Program-made: the position numbers and the translations under genes | Origin: Flavobacteriales bacterium | Lineage (GTDB): Bacteria > Bacteroidota > Bacteroidia > Flavobacteriales_F > PHOS-HE28 | DNA: 11,818 nucleotides | Direction of reading: 5' to 3' | Assembly (NCBI GenBank): GCA_020437875.1 | Contig: JAGQVR010000072.1 | Span: 1 to 11,818 of the forward strand | Shown here: piece after piece, positions 7,485 through 11,818 of the stretch | How the letters are laid out: each line of letters begins with the position of its first letter | Numbering within the stretch: the first letter of the stretch is position 1 | Notes under the pieces: model-generated | What the model saw: only the letters and a program-made list of their open reading frames with translations | Told to the model about the DNA's origin: nothing | Database searches by the model: none

Positions 7485-8131
7485 TCGTCCCCGTCGTCCG
7501 CGGGCGACGCGGTGAAGGATCCGTGGCCCTGTTCGTCCTCGAAGTAGAACACCTTCAGCTCGGCCGTGTCCTTCAACAGGTCGATCTTGCCGACCTCCAC
7601 GCGCGAGGTCTTCACCCCGAGGCGTTGGTGCAGGTCCTCATAGAGTGCCACCCGATTCTCCGGTTTGATCAGGTCGATGCGCTCGTAGATCAGGAACTTC
7701 ACCGCCTCGTGGCGCGTGAGCCAGACGTGCTCCAGGGCGTAGGTCATGACCAGGATCATGCCGTCCGTGAAGAGCAGTTCGGCCAGACTCACCTTCTTGC
7801 TGGCAAGGGCATTGATCACCGCCACGCTGATGGTCGCGAAGAGGTAGGTCATGTCCTTGATGCTGATCTGCTCGGTACGGTAGCGCAGCACGCCGAAGAT
7901 GGCGAAGAGGCCGAAGGCGAAGCCGATGCTCAGCTTCACGCTATTGAGCAGCACGCACAGGAAGAAGATGAGCGTATTGAAAAGGAAGTAGGTGAAGAGG
8001 TAGTCCTTCTTGCGGTGGATGGGGTAGTAGATCAGGCGGATCAACACGAAGAGGACGACCGTGTTGATGCTGAACTTGAAGAGAAGCTCCCACATGTCGG
8101 CGTGGATGAGCGGCATTCCGAAGATCTTCAT
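7481..8131 (-). CDS. DUF4956 family membrane protein, partner of the VTC-domain protein
   Basis: A 216-residue protein with about five hydrophobic segments in its first two thirds: roughly 15-36, 44-64, 67-82, 94-110 and 115-138. A soluble C-terminal part (about 144-216) ends in a run of acidic residues. The conserved core FGVLRYRTEQISIKDMTYLF at 79-98 is the DUF4956 hallmark. The biochemical function of the family is not established. These proteins are commonly encoded beside VTC-type polyphosphate polymerase genes, as here: the start lies 16 bases after the VTC stop on the same strand, so they form an operon. The C-terminal segment, with VKFLIYERIDLI and KIDLLKDTAELKVFYFE, looks like a small alpha/beta domain as in MgtC-type proteins; this is inference. 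The start could instead be Met6 or Met13. The stop codon overlaps that of ispF by 4 bp on the opposite strand, leaving no room for a separate terminator. Confidence 0.85.
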   Translation of the reverse strand: MKIFGMPLIHADMWELLFKFSINTVVLFVLIRLIYYPIHRKKDYLFTYFLFNTLIFFLCVLLNSVKLSIGFAFGLFAIFGVLRYRTEQISIKDMTYLFATISVAVINALASKKVSLAELLFTDGMILVMTYALEHVWLTRHEAVKFLIYERIDLIKPENRVALYEDLHQRLGVKTSRVEVGKIDLLKDTAELKVFYFEDEQGHGSFTASPADDGDD

Positions 8132-8147
8132 GGTGCGATGATAGGGC

Positions 8148-8900
8148 TTAGGCGGCCTGGCGGATCCGGTCCAGTTTGAGCAGCACCGCCTTGAACGCGT
8201 TGTGCTTGACCCGTTTGCCCAGCAACAGGAGGCCTACACAATACTTGCTCATGCCCGAGGCGGGAAAGACGCGTTCGCGCATGATCCGTACGAAGGGGGA
8301 GGTGCGGTCAGCCCGCTCCTGCTTCAGTTCCGCGATGACGATGCCGCCCAAGGCACGGTCCTCACCCGCGCTGCTGTACCGGAGGTCGATGTCCATGGTG
8401 AGCCGTTCAGGACTGGTACGACTGACGAAGGTGTAACGTGTGAAGTGGTTCCAGAGCGTCGCCTGGAGCGGCGCATCACTGTGGCTCGCCTTGGACACGA
8501 AGGCCTGCTGTTCCGCGGTCAGGTGCTCAGGAATGGCTTCCACGCGCATGCGCTTCTTGTCCGTACGGCCCCGCCCCGTCTTGCGCTTCACTTCCAGGAA
8601 GACGAGGTCGCTTCCGATGTACTCCCGGAAACGCACCTTGCTCCGAAAGGTCCGGCGGTTGTGATGGGCGTAATAATCGCGCAGGTCGGGGGTGTCGAAG
8701 TAGAGGCTGCGGTACGGGGTGCCCCGCTTGCCGTCCACTTGCAGCAAGCGGTAGTGCGGCAGCATGGCCTCAAGTACTTCGGGAAGTCGGTCCTCCCCGA
8801 AGACGTATTTGGTATCCACACGGTCCTGCAATTTCACCCCGTCCATCTCCTCCAGGGAGATGGGCTCGAAGCGGTCGAGGTGCGTTGTAGGCGTGGTCAT
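8148..8900 (-). CDS. VTC-domain protein, polyphosphate polymerase-like (triphosphate tunnel fold)
   Basis: A 250-residue protein consisting of a single VTC domain. Tunnel-lining motifs occur in order: RVDTKYVF (27-34), SLYFDTPDL with Y76 (65-76), RSKVRFREY (86-94), FLEVKRK (101-107), RLTMDIDLRY (166-175), IAELKQE (189-195) and MSKYCVG (217-223). The alternating Lys/Arg and Glu residues match those that bind polyphosphate, nucleotide triphosphate and metal in yeast Vtc4, which makes polyphosphate from ATP. No SPX domain, signal peptide or membrane segment is present, so the protein should be cytosolic; any membrane link would come through the DUF4956 partner encoded 16 bases downstream. Activity in bacterial members is predicted from the family rather than seen here. 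Another triphosphate-tunnel activity is possible. The leader carries a perfect -7 promoter box, and the gene is divergent from cdd. Confidence 0.88.
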   Translation of the reverse strand: MTTPTTHLDRFEPISLEEMDGVKLQDRVDTKYVFGEDRLPEVLEAMLPHYRLLQVDGKRGTPYRSLYFDTPDLRDYYAHHNRRTFRSKVRFREYIGSDLVFLEVKRKTGRGRTDKKRMRVEAIPEHLTAEQQAFVSKASHSDAPLQATLWNHFTRYTFVSRTSPERLTMDIDLRYSSAGEDRALGGIVIAELKQERADRTSPFVRIMRERVFPASGMSKYCVGLLLLGKRVKHNAFKAVLLKLDRIRQAA

Positions 8901-8916
8901 GGCCGAAAGGAGCCGC

Positions 8917-8924
8917 CAAACTTA
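8917..8924 (-). promoter_or_regulatory. Putative -7 promoter box for the VTC-DUF4956 operon
   Basis: On the minus strand this reads TAAGTTTG, a perfect TAnnTTTG match, 16 bases before the VTC ATG, giving a leader of about 10-13 bases. A CTTG at 8951-8954 is too far upstream for a standard -33 element. The box lies in the 106-bp gap shared with the divergent cdd promoter. Confidence 0.5.
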
Positions 8925-8956
8925 CGGATACCTAGGACGGCGGAAGTCCTCAAGGG

Positions 8957-8987
8957 TTTGAAGGAGCGCGCGGCCGGCCTACTTTTA
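8957..8987 (+). promoter_or_regulatory. Putative Bacteroidota -33/-7 promoter for cdd
   Basis: TTTG at 8957-8960 is followed after 19 bases by TACTTTTA at 8980-8987, close to the consensus TTTG-N19-TAnnTTTG with only the last base differing. The cdd ATG is 19 bases further on. This is the only promoter in the window where both elements are seen at the expected spacing. Confidence 0.55.
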
Positions 8988-9006
8988 GCCCCCTTTTCCA
9001 CGACCC

Positions 9007-9495
9007 ATGGGCATTCCCCATAGCGTACCCCTCGATCTGGTGATCCACGCCTCGGCGGCAGGGCTTTCCGAAGCGGATCAGACCCTGTTGAACGCGGCCC
9101 ACGAAGCCGCCTTGCGGGCCTATGCCCCCTATTCCAACTTCCAGGTGGGTGCGGCTTTGCGCATGCGCGACGGTCGTGTGGTCACCGGTAGCAACCAGGA
9201 GAACGCCTCTTTTCCGGCCGGTACCTGTGCGGAACGGACCGCCCTGCATGCCGCCATGGCCTTCGACCCGAACGGCGTGGTGGAGACCATGGCGATCGTG
9301 GTGCCATCGGTGACGGGTGAGCGTCCCGTGACACCCTGCGGGATCTGCCGGCAGGCGCTGCTCGAGCAGGAGATGCGTCAGAAGCGTGCACCCCTTCGGC
9401 TGCTCATGGCGGTCCCGAACGGTCCGGTCTACGAGGTCAGTAGCGCGGGTCAACTGTTGCCGCTCTCATTCGACGCCTCCTTCCTCAACGGCTGA
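9007..9495 (+). CDS. cdd: Cytidine deaminase
   Basis: A 162-residue zinc enzyme of the small, typically homotetrameric cytidine deaminase type. It converts cytidine and deoxycytidine to uridine and deoxyuridine in pyrimidine salvage. Substrate contacts are in NQENAS (Asn63, Glu65). The zinc site is TCAERTAL, with Cys74 as ligand and Glu76 as the proton shuttle, and PCGICRQ, with ligands Cys111 and Cys114. AYAPYSNFQVGAAL (38-51) is the conserved N-terminal motif. All key residues are present. A good promoter precedes it, and pdhA follows 47 bases after its stop with its own promoter box. cdd followed by pdhA and pdhC is an order I recall from Flavobacterium genomes; no metabolic link is implied. 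Confidence 0.96.
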   Translation: MGIPHSVPLDLVIHASAAGLSEADQTLLNAAHEAALRAYAPYSNFQVGAALRMRDGRVVTGSNQENASFPAGTCAERTALHAAMAFDPNGVVETMAIVVPSVTGERPVTPCGICRQALLEQEMRQKRAPLRLLMAVPNGPVYEVSSAGQLLPLSFDASFLNG

Positions 9496-9524
9496 TGTGA
9501 CCGTTCGGCCGGAAGGGGCCGGGC

Positions 9525-9532
9525 TATATTTG
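9525..9532 (+). promoter_or_regulatory. Putative -7 promoter box for pdhA-pdhC
   Basis: TATATTTG is a perfect TAnnTTTG match, followed by CCCTC, almost the same as at porV (CCGTC). It ends 10 bases before the pdhA ATG, so the transcript would start only about 4-7 bases ahead of the start codon, close to leaderless. No -33 TTTG is visible at the usual spacing. Confidence 0.5.
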
Positions 9533-9542
9533 CCCTCACCTC

Positions 9543-10601
9543 ATGAGCACGAAGACAGCCGCTGCCGCCAAGGGCAGCAAGTCCAGGAAAGCGGAGACCG
9601 GAAAAGGCGGCGGTGCCGGCCTCGGGAAGGAGACCTACCTGCGCTGGTTCAAGGAGATGGTGCTGATGCGCCGCTTCGAGGAGAAGACCGGCCAGCTCTA
9701 TACCATGCAGAAGTTCGGCGGCTTCTGCCACCTCTACATCGGACAGGAGGCCATCCTTGCGGGCATGATCACCGCGATCCGCCCAACGGACCGCCTCATC
9801 ACCGGCTACCGGGACCACGCGCACCCCCTCGTACTGGGTACGCCCAGCAAGCACGTGATGGCCGAGCTCTTCGGCAAGATGACCGGCACGAGCAAGGGGA
9901 AGGGGGGCAGCATGCACTACTTCGACAAGCAGCGCAACCTATTCGGTGGCCACGGCATCGTAGGCGGACAGATCGGCCTGGGCGCCGGCATCGCTTTCGC
10001 CGACAAGTACCGTGGCGAGGATCATGTGACCCTCTGCTTCATGGGCGATGGGGCCATCCGCCAGGGCATGTTGCATGAGACCTTCAACATGGCCATGACG
10101 TGGAAGTTGCCGGTGGTCTTCATCATCGAGAACAACAACTACGCGATGGGCACCAGCGTGGAGCGCACGAGCAACGTGCACGACCTCAGCACCATCGGTG
10201 AGAGCTACGACATGCCGGGCCTGGGTGTGAACGGTATGCGCTGCGAGGATGTGCATGAAGCGATCGCGATGGCCTGTGCGCATGCGCGCGCAGGGAACGG
10301 TCCCTACCTGCTGGACATCAAGACCTATCGGTACAAGGGGCATAGCATGAGCGATCCCCAGAAGTACCGCACGAAGGAGGAAGTGGAGGAGTACAAGAAG
10401 CAGGACCCGATCGAGAGCGTGCGCGCCACGCTGCTCAAGGAGAAGTGGGCCAATGAGGCGGAGTTGGAGCGTATCGATGCCGATGTGAAGAAGGAGGTAG
10501 AGGCCGCGGTGAAGTTCGCCGAGGAGAGCCCGATGGCCACGGAGGACGAGCTGTACAACGACGTGTACGCTGAGAAGAACTACCCATTCGAGAAAGACTG
10601 A
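9543..10601 (+). CDS. pdhA: Pyruvate dehydrogenase E1 component, alpha subunit
   Basis: A 352-residue thiamine-diphosphate-dependent dehydrogenase alpha subunit. With E1 beta it decarboxylates pyruvate and passes the acetyl group to the lipoyl arm of E2. The catalytic domain starts at about residue 29 (KETYLRWFKEMVLMRRFEEK). Later come GYRDHAHPL, GKGGSMHYF, the thiamine-diphosphate/Mg motif GDGAIRQG (168-175) with its ENNNYAMGTS end (196-205), and the active-site loop RYKGHSMSDP (263-272). The first 28 residues form an unusual tail rich in Lys, Ala and Gly, with no counterpart in the catalytic fold. The ATG is kept because the promoter box lies immediately upstream and the next in-frame Met is inside the conserved domain. 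pdhC starts 13 bases after the stop. The E1 beta gene is not in the window. A branched-chain 2-oxoacid E1 alpha is the alternative, but the pdhC neighbour and motifs favour pyruvate. Confidence 0.94.
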   Translation: MSTKTAAAAKGSKSRKAETGKGGGAGLGKETYLRWFKEMVLMRRFEEKTGQLYTMQKFGGFCHLYIGQEAILAGMITAIRPTDRLITGYRDHAHPLVLGTPSKHVMAELFGKMTGTSKGKGGSMHYFDKQRNLFGGHGIVGGQIGLGAGIAFADKYRGEDHVTLCFMGDGAIRQGMLHETFNMAMTWKLPVVFIIENNNYAMGTSVERTSNVHDLSTIGESYDMPGLGVNGMRCEDVHEAIAMACAHARAGNGPYLLDIKTYRYKGHSMSDPQKYRTKEEVEEYKKQDPIESVRATLLKEKWANEAELERIDADVKKEVEAAVKFAEESPMATEDELYNDVYAEKNYPFEKD

Positions 10602-10614
10602 ACGCCCGAACGAC

Positions 10615-11818
10615 ATGGCCGAGATCGTACGCATGCCGAAGTTGAGCGACACCATGACCGAAGGGGTGGTGAGCGCCTGGCACAAGAAGGTGGGGGATGC
10701 CGTGAAGAGCGGCGAGGTGCTCGCGGAGATCGAGACCGACAAGGCCACCATGGAGTTCGAGAGCTTCACCGACGGTGTGCTGCTGCACATCGGGGTGGAG
10801 AAGGGCAAGGCCGCTCCGGTGGACAGTGTGCTGGCCGTGCTGGGTAAAGCGGGCGAGGACATCACCGCCTTGCTGGCCAGCGAGGCCGCATCGGCACCCA
10901 AGGCCGAGGCCGCACCGAAAGCAGAGGAACGGAAGGAGCAGAAGCAGGTTCTGGAGCAAGCCGCTGAAGTAGCTCCTGCCCCTGCTCCTGAAAAAGCCAT
11001 GCCTGCTGCGACAGGGCACGTTCCTGCCTCGAAGCCGCTCTTCGGTGGGTCCAGCGCAGCAGCAGCTCCAGCGCAGTCGAACAACGGACGGGTGAAGGCG
11101 AGTCCACTGGCACGTCAGCTCGCGGAAGAGAAGGGCATCGACATCGGACGGGTGACCGGCAGCGGTCCGGACGGGAGGGTGACGAAGCAGGACATCGAGA
11201 ACTTCAGCGGTGGCGGCTACGTCGGAGCACCACAGATCGAGAAGTATGAGGAGGTCCCTGTGAGCCAGATGCGCAAGACCATCGCGCGTCGCCTGAGCGA
11301 GAGCCTCTTCACCGCGCCGCACTTCTACCTGACCCTGGAGATGGACATGGCGCGTGCGATGAGCGTGCGCGAGGCCATCAACAAGCAGATCGCACCGGAC
11401 AAGATCTCGTTCAATGACCTTGTGATCAAAGCCTGCGCGGTGGCGCTGAAGCAACACCCGAAGGTGAACAGTAGCTGGCTCGGCGACCGCATCCGCTACA
11501 ACGAGCATGTCCACATCGGCGTGGCCGTGGCCGTGGACGAAGGCCTGCTGGTGCCCGTTGTCCGCTTCGCCGATGGCAAGCCCCTACGTACCATCGGCAA
11601 CGAGATGCGTGACCTGGCGAAGCGCGCGAAGGACAAGAAGCTGCAGCCATCGGATTGGGAGGGCAACACCTTCACCATCTCCAACCTGGGCATGTTCGGC
11701 ATCGATGAGTTCACCGCCATCATCAATCCGCCGGACGCCTGCATCCTGGCCGTTGGCGGGATCATGGAGAAGCCCGTGGTGAAGGATGGTGCCATCGTCA
11801 TCGGCCACACCATGAAGG
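10615..11818 (+). CDS. pdhC: Pyruvate dehydrogenase E2, dihydrolipoamide acetyltransferase (3' end outside window)
   Basis: The first 401 codons are present; the gene continues past the right edge. Domain order is one N-terminal lipoyl domain (about 2-80, lipoylated Lys43 in EIETDKATMEF), an Ala/Pro/Glu-rich flexible linker (about 88-158), a peripheral subunit-binding domain (about 160-197: KASPLARQLAEEKGIDI, GSGPDGRVTKQDI) and the catalytic acyltransferase domain from about 213 (PVSQMRKTIARRLSES, then FTISNLGMFGIDEFTAIINP). The final HRxxDG active-site motif is missing only because the window ends first. E2 forms the core of the complex and transfers acetyl groups from the lipoyl arm to CoA. 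The start ATG follows the pdhA stop by 13 bases, so the two are co-transcribed. The linker uses many CCT, GCT and GAA codons, unlike the GC-ending codons around it. Confidence 0.95.
   Translation, partial: MAEIVRMPKLSDTMTEGVVSAWHKKVGDAVKSGEVLAEIETDKATMEFESFTDGVLLHIGVEKGKAAPVDSVLAVLGKAGEDITALLASEAASAPKAEAAPKAEERKEQKQVLEQAAEVAPAPAPEKAMPAATGHVPASKPLFGGSSAAAAPAQSNNGRVKASPLARQLAEEKGIDIGRVTGSGPDGRVTKQDIENFSGGGYVGAPQIEKYEEVPVSQMRKTIARRLSESLFTAPHFYLTLEMDMARAMSVREAINKQIAPDKISFNDLVIKACAVALKQHPKVNSSWLGDRIRYNEHVHIGVAVAVDEGLLVPVVRFADGKPLRTIGNEMRDLAKRAKDKKLQPSDWEGNTFTISNLGMFGIDEFTAIINPPDACILAVGGIMEKPVVKDGAIVIGHTMK

Noticed and set aside
7211..8179. A 322-codon plus-strand open frame across ispF and the DUF4956 gene
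   Set aside because: It is out of frame with ispF and antisense to DUF4956; both of those match known families over their full length.
9950..11514. Long minus-strand open frames opposite pdhA and pdhC
   Set aside because: They are shadows of the two strongly conserved pyruvate dehydrogenase genes and carry no family motif.

Overview
The window comes from a GC-rich member of the Bacteroidota, most likely a flavobacterial or closely related lineage. Three things point there. It carries type IX secretion system (T9SS) and gliding genes (gldJ, a porP/sprF gene, porU, porV), which are confined to that phylum. It has promoter-like boxes of the Bacteroidota form TAnnTTTG close to start codons. Most starts lack a Shine-Dalgarno sequence. 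By eye the GC content is well above that of typical Flavobacterium, so a high-GC environmental flavobacterial lineage is plausible; this is inference.

Layout. Positions 1-1555 (minus strand) hold porP/sprF followed by gldJ, whose 3' part lies outside the window. A 165-bp divergent intergenic region (1556-1720) separates them from porU, porV and ispF on the plus strand (1721-7484). ispF then meets, tail to tail with a 4-bp overlap, a minus-strand two-gene unit (7481-8900): a VTC-domain polyphosphate-polymerase-like protein followed by a DUF4956 membrane protein. A second divergent promoter region (8901-9006) leads to cdd (cytidine deaminase), then pdhA (pyruvate dehydrogenase E1 alpha) and pdhC (E2), with pdhC cut by the window end. 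Coding density is very high. No intergenic gap exceeds 300 bases, and no RNA gene, insertion sequence or CRISPR array was seen.

How the genes work together. GldJ, PorP/SprF, PorU and PorV are all T9SS parts: a gliding/secretion lipoprotein, an outer-membrane PorP/SprF protein, the signal peptidase/sortase that removes the C-terminal signal, and the outer-membrane shuttle that brings cargo to it. The order gldJ-porU-porV, then cdd-pdhA-pdhC, resembles the Flavobacterium arrangement as I recall it. Against that backbone, porP/sprF, ispF and the VTC-DUF4956 pair look like lineage-specific additions. The VTC-DUF4956 pair is the least understood part and the best candidate for an undescribed membrane-linked polyphosphate system. 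The remaining genes are housekeeping: isoprenoid synthesis, pyrimidine salvage and pyruvate oxidation.
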